Shown here: one piece after another, positions 30,971-40,015 of the stretch
Layout: each line of letters opens with the position of its first letter
Numbering within the stretch: position 1 is the first letter of the stretch
NCBI RefSeq assembly: GCF_028737195.1
Contig: NZ_JAQZAJ010000002.1
Span: forward strand, 682,001 to 746,000
Length of the DNA stretch: 64,000 nucleotides
Source: Pseudovibrio exalbescens
GTDB taxonomy: Bacteria > Pseudomonadota > Alphaproteobacteria > Rhizobiales > Stappiaceae
Reading direction: 5' to 3'
The notes under the pieces: generated by a model
What the model was told of the DNA's origin: nothing
Database searches by the model: none
The model's input: only the letters and a program-made list of their open reading frames with translations
Made by a program: the position numbers and the translations under genes

Positions 30971-32945
30971 TGGATATGACGGCACTTTGTACGATGGATC
31001 GCAAACACTTGAACAGGCTTGGTTTGAAGGATTAAAGCCAGATGCTTTTATGACCATTTCTGAATGGTCGGATGAATATCGCTTTCTTTCCCCCAAGGCC
31101 GCCGCCGAACCCGGCCGCTGGCGCACAGAACGCACACCGTATTTGCGCGAAATCATGGATCAGCTCTCGCCCCATAAACGGGCGCAACGGGTTGTGTTTA
31201 TGAAAGGTGCCCAGATCGGTGGGACCGAAGCTGGCAATAACTGGATTGGCTATGTCATTCACATGGCACCCGGTCCGATGATGGCTGTGGCACCAACCGT
31301 GGAAATGGCCAAACGGAATTCCAAACAGCGAATTGACCCGCTTTTGGAAGATTCCAAGGAATTAAAAGCGCGGGTGAAGCCCGCCCGCTCAAGAGATTCC
31401 GGCAACACCGTGTTGTCGAAAGAGTTTCCGGGCGGTGTTCTGGTCATGACAGGTGCGAATTCGGCTGTGGGACTGCGGTCTATGCCTGCGCGGTATCTGT
31501 TTATGGATGAAGTGGATGGCTATCCCGGCGATGTCGAGGGTGAAGGCGATCCGATTTTACTGGCAGAACGCCGAAGCGCCACATTTCAGGGGCGACGTAA
31601 GGTTTTTCTTGTGAGCACACCAACATTGAAAGGATTATCGCGCATTGCCCGAGAATTTGACAATTCAGACCAACGTTATTTCCATGTTCCTTGTCCTCAT
31701 TGCGGTCATGAGCAGCCCTTAAGGTTTTCACAGCTCCGCTGGGCTGAAGGCAAGCCTTCAGATGTCATGTATGAATGTGAATCTTGCGAGGAATTGATCG
31801 CAGAGCATCACAAAACAGAGATGCTTGCCAAAGGCCAGTGGATGGCAACAGCCAAAGGTGATGGACAGACTGTTGGTTATCACCTGTCTTCCCTTTATAG
31901 CCCGGTGGGCTGGTTCAGCTGGTCAGATGCAGCGGCGATGTTTGAGCAAGCCAAGGAACATCCGGAGTTGATGAAGAGTTTCGTCAACACGGTTCTGGGT
32001 GAGCCGTTTGAAGAAGAACATGAAGCACCAGACTGGGAGCGACTTTATGCGCGGCGGGAAACTTACGCGCAAGGCGTTGTGCCCAAGACAGGGTTGTTTC
32101 TAACCGCTGGCGTGGATGTGCAAAAAGACCGTCTTGAATGTGAGGTGGTTGCTTGGGGCCGCGATAAACAAAGCTGGTCCGTTGATTACATCGTGCTGGA
32201 TGGTGATACCGCCCGCCGCGATGTGTGGCAAAAGCTCGAAGATGTTTTGCGCCGCGACTGGCCGCATGAAACCGGACACACCATGCCCATCCGCGTGATG
32301 GCGGTGGATTCTGGTTATGCCACGCAGGATGTCTATGCATGGGCCAAAGGCCATCCCCAAGCTGTTTGGGGTGCTGGTGGTGCTAGAGCCAGCCAGCCGC
32401 GCACTGTCGTGGCGATCAAAGGTCAAGATCGGGATACAGCGCTTATTTTGAGCGTCTCAAAAGCCGATGTTGGCGGTCGCAGGCGCGGTCTTCGGGTGTG
32501 GAATGTTTCCGGACCGGTGGCCAAGGTTGAACTTTACCGCTGGCTGAAACTGGACTGGCCCTCAGAGGCTGAATTGAAAGACGGCATGCCATATCCGGCA
32601 GGAAGCTGTCACTTTCCGCAATATGCGGAAGAATATTTCAAACAGCTGACGGCTGAGAAACGCATTATCCGGGTGCATCGCGGTTATCCCCGCGCTGTGT
32701 GGGAGAAAGACCCCACCCGCAATAATGAGGCACTGGATTGCCGGGTGTATGCCCGCGCTGCCGCCAGTATTTATGGATTGGATCGTTTCTCCGAGCGCCA
32801 TTGGCTGCAGCTGGAGGAAGTCTTGGGCAAGCCTGTGCCAGCGGCACAGAGTCAAACCCAACCAACAGAAAAAAAGGAATCAACGGCTTTGAACGAGCGC
32901 TTGAAACAGCGGCCTGTTCAGATGGCTGACGATCCGTATTTGTAA
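30915..32945 (+). CDS. Terminase large subunit, lambda GpA family
   Basis: 676 residues; GGAG 5 nt before ATG 30915. ISEWSDEYRFLSPKAAAEPGRWRTERTPYLREIMD is the GpA family opening. The ATPase has VFMKGAQIGGTEAGNNWIGY (Walker A-like), AVAPTVEMAKRNS and RYLFMDEVDGYP (Walker B). A zinc ribbon CPHCGHE...CESCEELI follows. The nuclease half has GVDVQKDRLECEVVAWG, MAVDSGYATQDVYAW and NNEALDCRVYARAA. GpA-type enzymes cut cos sites and translocate DNA into proheads, so this phage probably has cohesive ends. Confidence 0.95.
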   Translation: MSVNTWKNLEGSKQTSNNNGYDGTLYDGSQTLEQAWFEGLKPDAFMTISEWSDEYRFLSPKAAAEPGRWRTERTPYLREIMDQLSPHKRAQRVVFMKGAQIGGTEAGNNWIGYVIHMAPGPMMAVAPTVEMAKRNSKQRIDPLLEDSKELKARVKPARSRDSGNTVLSKEFPGGVLVMTGANSAVGLRSMPARYLFMDEVDGYPGDVEGEGDPILLAERRSATFQGRRKVFLVSTPTLKGLSRIAREFDNSDQRYFHVPCPHCGHEQPLRFSQLRWAEGKPSDVMYECESCEELIAEHHKTEMLAKGQWMATAKGDGQTVGYHLSSLYSPVGWFSWSDAAAMFEQAKEHPELMKSFVNTVLGEPFEEEHEAPDWERLYARRETYAQGVVPKTGLFLTAGVDVQKDRLECEVVAWGRDKQSWSVDYIVLDGDTARRDVWQKLEDVLRRDWPHETGHTMPIRVMAVDSGYATQDVYAWAKGHPQAVWGAGGARASQPRTVVAIKGQDRDTALILSVSKADVGGRRRGLRVWNVSGPVAKVELYRWLKLDWPSEAELKDGMPYPAGSCHFPQYAEEYFKQLTAEKRIIRVHRGYPRAVWEKDPTRNNEALDCRVYARAAASIYGLDRFSERHWLQLEEVLGKPVPAAQSQTQPTEKKESTALNERLKQRPVQMADDPYL

Positions 32946-32954
32946 GGAACCGTA

Positions 32955-33182
32955 ATGACAGATTTGGCCACATTACAAAGCCGTCTTGGTGAAGCTGAAA
33001 ACGCCTATCACCTGCTGATGACAGGCGGCAAGGAAGTCTCGGTCAATATCGGCGGGTATGGCGCGGTCACTTATCAGACAGCAGATGCACCCAAGCTGGA
33101 AAAATACATTGCCCATTTGAAGCTGGAAATCAGACGCAAACAGGGAGGTTCCGGTCGCAAGGCAATTTATGTGGAGTTTTAA
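32955..33182 (+). CDS. Head-tail connector protein, gpW-like
   Basis: 75 residues with AAGGA upstream. LATLQSRLGEAENAYHLLMTGGKEVSVNIGGYGAVTYQTADAPKLEKYIAHLKLEI has the helix-hairpin-helix length and spacing of lambda gpW, and the gene lies between terminase and portal exactly as in lambda. It would seal the connector and help tail attachment. Confidence 0.85.
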   Translation: MTDLATLQSRLGEAENAYHLLMTGGKEVSVNIGGYGAVTYQTADAPKLEKYIAHLKLEIRRKQGGSGRKAIYVEF

Positions 33183-33184
33183 AC

Positions 33185-34672
33185 ATGACAAAAAGCAATG
33201 GTCAGCCAGATACAGCACATCGGGCAGCATCCCTGTCTGCCAGAGAGTTGGCATCATGGCTGCCACCTGCTGGATCTGCCGATAGTGATTTAATACCAGA
33301 ACTTGGCACCTTGGTATCACGCTCACGCGACCTTGTTCGCAATCACGGCGTGGCCTCCGGTGCATTTCAGACCCTGACGGATAATGTTGTTGGCACTGAG
33401 CTGCGATTGGCAGCACAGCCAGATTATAAGTCATTGGGAAAGGATAAAGCGTGGGCTGATGAATGGTCACGCCATGTGGAATCATTATGGCGCAGCTGGG
33501 CCGAAACCACGGAATGTGATGCGGCAAAGTCCCTGACTTTTGCTGGACTAACATCTCAGGTGTTTCGCTCATCTATGCTCAATGGTGAAGCCTTGGCCTT
33601 GCCGCTTTGGTTGAAAGAGCGTCGGTTTTCAACAGTCCTGCAGCTGGTAGAGCCAGATCGCCTCAGTAATCCTGATGGCAAGCCTGATTCCAAGTCGCTG
33701 CGCGGTGGTATTGAGATTGATAGCTATGGGGCCGCGAAAGCCTATTGGATCAGAAAAAACCATCCCGGTGATTATTTGTTATCGGCGGGATCAGAAAAAG
33801 ATTGGCAACGCATCCCGGTGGAAACGCTATTCGGTCGCCGTCGTGTGCTGCACATCGCCGATCTGGAACGCAGTGGACAAAGCCGAGGCAAGCCGCTTCT
33901 GACCAGTATCATGCCGTTGTTCAAAATGCTTGATCATTATGAGCGTAGCGAACTGCAAGCAGCTGTGGTCAACGCCATGATCGCGGCATTCATTGAAACC
34001 CCGCTTGATAGTGAGGCCATCGGTGAAATGTTTGGTGGCAGTGTGGATGATTACATCGCCGCCCGCAATGAATGGAAAGTCCGTTTGCAAGGCGGTGCCA
34101 TTATCCCGGTCTTTCCGGGCGATAAGGTCTCACCTTTCACGCCAAGCCGCCCCAATAGCGGATACGGCCAGTTTGTTGAAAATGTACTGCGGCATATCGG
34201 AACGGGCTTAAACATTCCGTTTGAATTGCTGATGAAGGACTTTTCCAAAACCAACTATTCCAGTGCGCGAGCCGCGCTTATGGAAGCATGGCGGTTTTTC
34301 ATGGGGCGCAGGCAATGGCTTGCAACCTACTGGGCACGCCCGGTCTATGAATTGTGGCTGGAAGAAGCGATTGGCAAAGGTCTGATCGAAGCGCCCGGCT
34401 TTTATCAAAACCGCGCTGCATGGACACGCTCTAAATGGATTGGCCCCGGTCGCGGCTGGATTGATCCGGTCAAAGAAGCTGAAGCCTCACGCATCCGCAT
34501 GGAAAATGGCCTCTCCACTTTGGAAGAAGAATGTGCCTCACAAGGCTTGGACTGGGAAGAAGTATTGGAACAGCGTGCGCGTGAACAAGCCAAGATGAAA
34601 GAGCTTGGTCTGAGCACCCCGGCCATGGCCGCAACACTAAAACAGGATGATAAAGATGAGAGTATGGAATAA
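33185..34672 (+). CDS. Portal protein, lambda gpB family
   Basis: 495 residues. LVRNHGVASGAFQTLTDNVVGTELRLAAQPDY, LTFAGLTSQVFRSSMLNGEALALPLW, VLHIADLERSGQSRGKPLLTSIMPLFKMLDHYERSELQAAVVNAMIAAFIETP and NIPFELLMKDFSKTNYSSARAALMEAWRFFMGRRQWL are all typical of the lambda-type portal. Twelve copies form the DNA gate at one head vertex. The C-terminal tail is charged. It overlaps the protease gene. Confidence 0.94.
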   Translation: MTKSNGQPDTAHRAASLSARELASWLPPAGSADSDLIPELGTLVSRSRDLVRNHGVASGAFQTLTDNVVGTELRLAAQPDYKSLGKDKAWADEWSRHVESLWRSWAETTECDAAKSLTFAGLTSQVFRSSMLNGEALALPLWLKERRFSTVLQLVEPDRLSNPDGKPDSKSLRGGIEIDSYGAAKAYWIRKNHPGDYLLSAGSEKDWQRIPVETLFGRRRVLHIADLERSGQSRGKPLLTSIMPLFKMLDHYERSELQAAVVNAMIAAFIETPLDSEAIGEMFGGSVDDYIAARNEWKVRLQGGAIIPVFPGDKVSPFTPSRPNSGYGQFVENVLRHIGTGLNIPFELLMKDFSKTNYSSARAALMEAWRFFMGRRQWLATYWARPVYELWLEEAIGKGLIEAPGFYQNRAAWTRSKWIGPGRGWIDPVKEAEASRIRMENGLSTLEEECASQGLDWEEVLEQRAREQAKMKELGLSTPAMAATLKQDDKDESME

Positions 34673-35855
34673 AGCCGCTGATGAGCCATGGGCGATTACA
34701 TCATCGGCGCTGACAACAATTTTAGATATCGCCGCAAGGCAAAATGCACCGCCTGAAGCGGTTGCAGCCAAGCTGGGGCGAGAGCTGCAAAACAGTTATC
34801 GCCTTGAGATGCGAGATGGAATAGCGGTCCTGCCAGTGGTTGGGCCGCTTTTTCGTTACGCCAACCTGTTTACGCAGGTGAGCGGCGCATCTTCATATGA
34901 ATTGCTGGCCAAGGATTTCACACAAGCGGTCGAGAACCCGGATGTGAAAGCCATTGTCTTGAACATCGATTCACCGGGCGGTGAAGTGAATGGCTGCGCC
35001 GAATTTGCTGACATGATCCATGAGGCACGCGGGGTTAAACCCATCATTGCCTATGCTTCTGGCGATGCGGCCTCCGGTGCCTACTGGATCGCAGCCGCAG
35101 CTGACGAGATCGTGGTGTCAAAAACCAGTGCTCTTGGCTCCATTGGCGTGGTCGGCGTTTATCGCGGCAATAAGGGCGAGGATGCGGTGGAAGTCGTGTC
35201 TTCACAAAGCCCTTATAAGCGGCTTGATCCGGATACGGATGATGGTCGTGCCCGTTTGCAAAAGCGCATTGATGCGATGGCAGATGTCTTTGTGGATGCC
35301 GTTGCCAAGTATCGCGGCGTGGCCTCCAGCCATGTGCAAAACCATTACGGCAGTGGCGATGTGTTCATTGGGGATGCTGCTGTAAAGCAAGGTCTGGCCG
35401 ACCGTATCGGCTCCTTTGAGAAACTCCTCAGTGAAATCAGCGGCAATCCGGTCTCAGAGCCTTCCCCGCATTCTATCAATCCAAACCAACAGGAGAAAAG
35501 CATGGATGATATCCAAAGCCTGCGGGAGGCTTATCCCGATTTAACGGCCAGTCTTGAACAAGATGCGGTCAAACAAGGTGTCACGAAAGAGCGCAGTCGT
35601 GTGCAAGGCATCTTGTCTCATGATGAGGCAAATGCCCGAACATTGCTGGCACAGCACCTGGCTTTTGAAACCGATATGGAAGTGGAAGCTGCTGTATCTG
35701 TTTTATCCAAAGCTCCACTTGAAACGCCCACACGCGATGATGTGTCGGGCTTTAGTGCAGCGATGGAAGCAACGCCCAATCCTGAAATCACCCCATCACC
35801 CGAGACAGAGGATGATAGCGAGGAAGCTGTCGCCAAGCGTCTGGCAACTTACTAA
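34656..35855 (+). CDS. Capsid maturation protease, S49/SppA-like (lambda gpC type)
   Basis: 399 residues from ATG 34656, preferred over 34647 because AGGA is then 8-9 nt upstream. IAVLPVVGPLF, VLNIDSPGGEVNG, IAYASGDAASGAYWIAAAADEIVVSKTSALGSIGVVGV give nucleophile Ser140, with a candidate catalytic Lys near 188 (SPYKRLD). The last 117 residues are a separate, charged scaffold-like region with its own ribosome-binding site (see 35502). It cleaves scaffold and portal during head assembly. Same arrangement as lambda C-Nu3. Confidence 0.92.
   Translation: MRVWNKAADEPWAITSSALTTILDIAARQNAPPEAVAAKLGRELQNSYRLEMRDGIAVLPVVGPLFRYANLFTQVSGASSYELLAKDFTQAVENPDVKAIVLNIDSPGGEVNGCAEFADMIHEARGVKPIIAYASGDAASGAYWIAAAADEIVVSKTSALGSIGVVGVYRGNKGEDAVEVVSSQSPYKRLDPDTDDGRARLQKRIDAMADVFVDAVAKYRGVASSHVQNHYGSGDVFIGDAAVKQGLADRIGSFEKLLSEISGNPVSEPSPHSINPNQQEKSMDDIQSLREAYPDLTASLEQDAVKQGVTKERSRVQGILSHDEANARTLLAQHLAFETDMEVEAAVSVLSKAPLETPTRDDVSGFSAAMEATPNPEITPSPETEDDSEEAVAKRLATY
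35502..35855 (+). CDS. Nested head scaffold protein (Nu3-like), internal start in the protease gene
   Basis: An in-frame ATG at 35502 has AGGAGAAAAGC directly upstream, as strong as the sites of neighbouring head genes. The 117-residue product MDDIQSLREAYPDLTASLEQDAVKQGVTKERSRVQGIL... is helical and charged, like Nu3 scaffolds and phage capsid assembly proteins. In lambda, Nu3 is made this way from within C. Separate translation is inferred from the site. Confidence 0.7.
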   Translation: MDDIQSLREAYPDLTASLEQDAVKQGVTKERSRVQGILSHDEANARTLLAQHLAFETDMEVEAAVSVLSKAPLETPTRDDVSGFSAAMEATPNPEITPSPETEDDSEEAVAKRLATY

Positions 35856-35873
35856 CGATAAGGAGAAATCGAT

Positions 35874-36272
35874 ATGAACGCATATTCTAATCATGCTGGA
35901 GGCTTTACCGATCAAGGTGGCTATACCCCGGATAATCTGGTTGCAGGTGAATTTCCTGCGGTCCAACGCATTGAGACGATCACAGGTGGTGCAGCCTATC
36001 CACGCGGTGCTGTCTTGGGCCGTATCACGGCATCCGGTCTTTATGTCTTGAGTGACGCCAGTGCGACCGATGGATCACAAAAGCCCGCCGCTATTCTGGC
36101 TGAGCCGATTGATACCACATCGGGTGATGCCGAAGCCGTTGTCTATCACTCAGGCGAATTTAACAGCAATGCACTGACCTACGGTGCTGGCCATGATGCA
36201 ACGAGCGTCTGGAACAGCTTCCGTAATGTTGGCCCTTGCACCATCTTTCTACGCAAAAATCAGGAGGTATAA
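35874..36272 (+). CDS. Head decoration protein, lambda gpD family
   Basis: 132 residues. LVAGEFPAVQRIETITGGAAYPRGAVLGRIT, LSDASATDGSQKPAAILAEPIDTTSGDAEAVVYHSGEFNSNALTYG is the gpD pattern. Trimers stabilise the expanded head. It lies between protease and major capsid genes as in lambda. Confidence 0.92.
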   Translation: MNAYSNHAGGFTDQGGYTPDNLVAGEFPAVQRIETITGGAAYPRGAVLGRITASGLYVLSDASATDGSQKPAAILAEPIDTTSGDAEAVVYHSGEFNSNALTYGAGHDATSVWNSFRNVGPCTIFLRKNQEV

Positions 36273-36274
36273 TC

Positions 36275-37309
36275 ATGGTTGATATTTTTTCTACATTTGT
36301 GCTGAACCGCACCGTTGAGCATCTGGAGCGACCAGCCTCCTTCTTGCTGGACACCTTCTTTGGCTCGATCCAGACGGAAGAGTCCGAAGAAATCCACTTT
36401 GACATTGATCAGTCCAAGCCGCGCCTTGCACCATTTGTCTCGCCATTGGTCGCGGGCCGTGTTGTGGCCAATGAAGGTTTCACGACCCAGAGCTTTAAGC
36501 CTGCTTACGTGAAGGACAAGCGCCGCTTTGATGCCAATACACCGCTTAAACGCAGCATTGGTGAAAAGATTGGTGGCTCTCTTCCCGCAAGTCGGCGTTT
36601 GGAAGCAGCCGTCAGTCGCTCGCTGCGTAATCAGCTGGAAAATCTCACACGCCGTGAAGAAGTGATGGCAGCAGAAGCTTTGATTAAAGGCACTGTTACC
36701 GTTGCAGGTGAAGATTACCCGACCAAGATCGTTGATTTTAAACGCGACCCGGCTTTGACACTGGCACTTACAGGTGCTGCCAAATGGGATAGCGTGGACG
36801 CGCCTGCTTTGGATCATCTGGAAGACTGGGCCAGTTTGGTGCAGGAAAAATCCGGTGCCGTGGCGCGTGTTGTGATTATGGACCCGAAAGCATGGCGACA
36901 TTTCCGCAAGAACAAGCAGGTTGTCGGCCAACTTGAAATCCGTCGCGGTACCAATGCGACGATTTCCACCGATCCTATCGTGCGTGGTCAAGGCAATGAG
37001 AAAGCACGTTATGTCGGCTCCATCGGGGATTTTGATTTCCATGTCTATAACGATGTCTATGTCGCCGATGATGGCACAACACAAAACTTGCTTCCGGATT
37101 ACACGGTCTTGCTGGTCAGCCAAGGTCAGCTTGAAGGAACGCGCTGCTACGGCATGATCATGGATGAAAAAGCGGCTTTCAAAGCTCTGCGCTATTTCTC
37201 CAAGTCTTGGCTGGAAGAAGACCCTGCGGTTCGCTGGCTGCTAATGCAGTCTGCGCCGTTGGTGGTTCCGTATCGTCCTAACGCATCTTTGTGTGCAACA
37301 GTCGCTTAA
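36275..37309 (+). CDS. Major capsid protein, lambda gpE family
   Basis: 344 residues from ATG 36275 with AGGAGG upstream; earlier in-frame starts overlap the gpD gene. ETITFGSI-type opening (LLDTFFGSIQTEESEEIHFD), RLAPFVSPLVAGRVVANEGF, FKPAYVKDKRRFD, TRREEVMAAEALIKGTVTV, VVIMDPKAWRHFRKN, DFDFHVYNDVYVADDG and SWLEEDPAVRWLLMQSAPLVVP are typical of gpE. It forms the HK97-fold shell. Confidence 0.95.
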   Translation: MVDIFSTFVLNRTVEHLERPASFLLDTFFGSIQTEESEEIHFDIDQSKPRLAPFVSPLVAGRVVANEGFTTQSFKPAYVKDKRRFDANTPLKRSIGEKIGGSLPASRRLEAAVSRSLRNQLENLTRREEVMAAEALIKGTVTVAGEDYPTKIVDFKRDPALTLALTGAAKWDSVDAPALDHLEDWASLVQEKSGAVARVVIMDPKAWRHFRKNKQVVGQLEIRRGTNATISTDPIVRGQGNEKARYVGSIGDFDFHVYNDVYVADDGTTQNLLPDYTVLLVSQGQLEGTRCYGMIMDEKAAFKALRYFSKSWLEEDPAVRWLLMQSAPLVVPYRPNASLCATVA

Positions 37310-37323
37310 GGGAGGTTAGAAAC

Positions 37324-37665
37324 ATGAATATTATTGTAAAAATCTCCCTTCAAACGCCCGATGGCACTGTGCAGCCGGGTGAGACAATCAAGCTGGACGA
37401 TGCGGAAGCCAAAGCGCTGATTGTGCGTGGCTTTGCCGAGCCTGCTGGAAAATCAACGGCGGTCAAAACCCCTGAAACCAAAACCGATGATCCTGATGCT
37501 GATATTTTGGCAATCATTGATGCCATCGCAGTTCTGGATGAAAGCGGCTTTGGCAAGGACGGCAAGCCCTTGGTGAAAGCACTGGAAGATGTGCTGGATC
37601 GTGATATCAGCCAAGAGCAACGCGATCAGGCTTGGAAACGCTATGAACAGGACAATGCCTCATGA
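37324..37665 (+). CDS. Small head protein at the gpFI position
   Basis: 113 residues from ATG 37324 (GGGAGG upstream). VKISLQTPDGTVQPGETIKLDDAEAKALIVRGFAEP is a small beta domain like the N-terminal domain of Mu-like FluMu proteins. An acidic linker and a helical end (DILAIIDAIAVLDESGFGKDGKPLVKALEDVLDRDISQEQRDQAWKRY) follow. By position it corresponds to lambda gpFI, a packaging accessory. Overlaps the next gene by ATGA. Confidence 0.7.
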   Translation: MNIIVKISLQTPDGTVQPGETIKLDDAEAKALIVRGFAEPAGKSTAVKTPETKTDDPDADILAIIDAIAVLDESGFGKDGKPLVKALEDVLDRDISQEQRDQAWKRYEQDNAS

Positions 37666-37964
37666 TCCCAAGTTTCAAACAGGCGGTAGATCGGCTGTTT
37701 GATCGCTTGGGGCTGGATGCGCTCTACCGGGTAAATGGCGAAGATATACCTGTCAAAATCATCATGAAATCACCGGATCAGATCGTTGATTTTCGGGAAG
37801 CGCAAATCCACACCCCCACCAACATGATGGAGGTGCGCGTAATGGACATCGCCAAGCCAAAGGCCGGAGATGAAATCATCCTTGATGATGCAAGCTACCG
37901 TGTTCAGGGCGAGCCTGTCCAAGACACACATCATCTGGTGTGGAAAATGGAGGTTCTGAAATGA
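37662..37964 (+). CDS. Head-tail joining protein, gpFII-like
   Basis: 100 residues. FKQAVDRLFDRLGLDALYRVNGEDIPVKIIMKSPDQIVDFREAQIHTPTNMMEVRVMDIAKPKAGDEIILDDASYRVQGEPVQDTHHLVWKMEV is the beta-sandwich pattern of phage head-tail joining proteins. It sits on the filled head and receives the tail. ATGA overlaps on both sides. Confidence 0.85.
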   Translation: MIPSFKQAVDRLFDRLGLDALYRVNGEDIPVKIIMKSPDQIVDFREAQIHTPTNMMEVRVMDIAKPKAGDEIILDDASYRVQGEPVQDTHHLVWKMEVLK

Positions 37965-38611
37965 GGTTGCGTGCGGCCATAAGTGGTGATCTGGACAAAT
38001 ACCTAAAAGCTGAATTGCTGGAAGCCGAGCAAGCTGTGACTGGGGCCATCCGCACAGCGACAACAGGTCTTAAAAACAGCATGCGTGCTCAGGTGACAGC
38101 CGCAGGGCTTGGCCCACGTTTGGCAAAGTCATGGCGCGGTGATGTTTATCCCAAGCAGGGTAAAAGCCTGAAAGCCGCTGGCATGGTTTATACCAAAGCC
38201 GCCAAGATCATGGAGGGTTTTGAAGAAGGCCAAGTGATCAAAGGCAAAGATGGCTTTTGGCTGGCTATTCCAACTCCGAATGCGCCAAAGAAGGTTCTGG
38301 GCAAACGTGTTACGCCCGGTAATCTTGAAAAGGCGCGTGGGATCAGGCTGCGGTTTGTTTACCGCAAAAATGGCCCATCGCTGCTTGTTGCTGAAAACAT
38401 GCGAGCCTCTTACAGCCGCAAAACAGGTGATCTGCGAGGTTTTAGAAAGGCCAGTCAATCAGCACTGAAATCCGGTCGTGGTCTCACATCGGTTGTGATG
38501 TTTTGGATGGTGCCACAAGTCAAAATGCCAAAGCTCATCCGTTTTGAGCCGGAAGCTGCAAAATGGCACAGGCGTATTCCTGAGCTGATCGTCAAATATT
38601 GGAAAGATTAG
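37961..38611 (+). CDS. Minor tail protein, DUF6441-like (gpZ position)
   Basis: 216 residues from ATG 37961 (ATGA overlap). Basic protein with AVTGAIRTATTGLKNSMRAQVTAAGLGPRLAKSWRGDVYP, KAAKIMEGFEEG, FWLAIPTPNAPKKVLGKRVTPGNLEKARG and a C-terminal MFWMVPQVKMPKLIRFE. Similar proteins, listed as DUF6441, occupy the tail-completion position in alphaproteobacterial siphophages. Probably acts in joining or completing the tail. Confidence 0.75.
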   Translation: MRLRAAISGDLDKYLKAELLEAEQAVTGAIRTATTGLKNSMRAQVTAAGLGPRLAKSWRGDVYPKQGKSLKAAGMVYTKAAKIMEGFEEGQVIKGKDGFWLAIPTPNAPKKVLGKRVTPGNLEKARGIRLRFVYRKNGPSLLVAENMRASYSRKTGDLRGFRKASQSALKSGRGLTSVVMFWMVPQVKMPKLIRFEPEAAKWHRRIPELIVKYWKD

Positions 38612-38613
38612 AA

Positions 38614-39048
38614 ATGACATCGAAACGCGAACAGGCCCTGCAGGGCCTTTTTTTATGCCTGCAAACAGGTTTGCCCGGTATCAGCGTGCTTCGCAATGAA
38701 GTGCTGACCACGGCTATTCCTGAAACCGGGCTTGTCATGCTGCGTGATGGTGACCCCGGAGAGCCGGATATTCTGCTTTCACCGCCGCGCTACATTTACA
38801 AGCACCGCGCCGATATTGAGGTGTTTGTACAAAACGCCGATGCCGCTCAGCGTGAGACTGATCTGGATCAACTGATCACACAAATTGGCGCTGCGCTGGA
38901 AACGGCAGGCACGCTTGATGGTGTCATCGACATTTTAAACCCCGGAAGCCCTGAATTACTGACGGAACCGATTGAAGGTGCCGCTGCAATCAAGGCTGCC
39001 ACACTGCCTGTCACGCTGGAGTATGTGACGGCAAACCCACTCATTTAA
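38614..39048 (+). CDS. Tail terminator-like protein (gpU position)
   Basis: 144 residues from ATG 38614. REQALQGLFLCLQTGLPGISVLRNEVLTTAIPETGLVMLRDGDPGEPDILLSPPRYIYKHRADIEVFVQN then TDLDQLITQIGAALETAGTLDGVIDILNPG and TLPVTLEYVTANPL. Proteins of this form are often mislabelled acyl-CoA transferase. Fold and position suggest the ring that ends tail-tube growth. Confidence 0.72.
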   Translation: MTSKREQALQGLFLCLQTGLPGISVLRNEVLTTAIPETGLVMLRDGDPGEPDILLSPPRYIYKHRADIEVFVQNADAAQRETDLDQLITQIGAALETAGTLDGVIDILNPGSPELLTEPIEGAAAIKAATLPVTLEYVTANPLI

Positions 39049-39070
39049 CCAAACAAACAGGAGAAAACAT

Positions 39071-40015
39071 ATGGCTCGCGCTTATGGTTGGAATGCCCGG
39101 CTTTTGCTTGGCTTTGAAACAGCATACGGACAGCCGCCAGTAAGCGGCGATTATAACGTGGTTCCGTTCATCTCAAGCTCATTGGATTCTGAGCAAGGCT
39201 TGATTGAATCAAGCGTTTTGGGTTTAGGGCGTGATCCTACGGCTCCTTTTCAGGACGTGATCAATGTGGACGGCGATATTGTTGTGCCTGTCGATCTTCG
39301 CAATATCGGCTATTGGCTGAAAGCACTCTTTGGTACGCCTGCGACCAACGGCTCTGGCCCTTACGCCCATGATTTTGTTTCGAGCGAAGTCAATTTACCG
39401 AGCCTGAGCTTGGAAGTTGGTCTGCCTGATGTGCCAGATTATCCGCTTTTTACAGGTGTTCGCGCCAATAGCTGTGCTTTTAACTTTCAACGATCAGGCG
39501 AAGCGCAAGTGACCATTGGCCTGATTGGTCAGGGGGAAACGCCAGCCAGCAGCACACGCGATGCCAGCCCATTGGAGGCGGTTTATAGCCGTTTTTCTCA
39601 ATTCCAAGGCTCGATCAAACGTGCAGGTTCAAACCTTGCCGATGTGACGGCCGCCTCGCTGACCTACAGCAATAATCTGGAGAAGATTGAGACTATCCGT
39701 GATGACGGCAAGGTCGAGGGCATTGATCCCGGTATGAGTTCGCTTTCGGGGTCTATTTCTGTGCGTTATGGCGATAACACGCTGATGGATTTAGCCAGAG
39801 CCGGAACGCCGATTGATATTGAGCTGGCTTACACCATCGATGCAGATCGAAAGCTGCAGATCATCGCGCATGAAGTTTATCTGCCCAAACCAAAACGCAG
39901 TATTAATGGCCCGGGCGGGATTGAAGCCTCATACGACTTCCAAGGCGCAAAAGACGCCAGCCTCGGCAAAATGCTGACCATAACGCTAACCAATGATGTG
40001 GAGGATTATCTCTAA
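39071..40015 (+). CDS. Phage tail tube protein
   Basis: 314 residues with AGGAGAAAACAT upstream. MARAYGWNARLLLGFETAYGQPP, VVPFISSSLDSEQGLIESSVLGLGRDPTAPFQDVINVDGDIVVPVDLRNIGYWLKALFG, then NSCAFNFQRSGEAQVTIGLIGQGE and MSSLSGSISVRYGDNTLMDLA. This is the phage_tube pattern: stacked hexamers form the tail shaft. The stop overlaps the next start. Confidence 0.92.
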   Translation: MARAYGWNARLLLGFETAYGQPPVSGDYNVVPFISSSLDSEQGLIESSVLGLGRDPTAPFQDVINVDGDIVVPVDLRNIGYWLKALFGTPATNGSGPYAHDFVSSEVNLPSLSLEVGLPDVPDYPLFTGVRANSCAFNFQRSGEAQVTIGLIGQGETPASSTRDASPLEAVYSRFSQFQGSIKRAGSNLADVTAASLTYSNNLEKIETIRDDGKVEGIDPGMSSLSGSISVRYGDNTLMDLARAGTPIDIELAYTIDADRKLQIIAHEVYLPKPKRSINGPGGIEASYDFQGAKDASLGKMLTITLTNDVEDYL

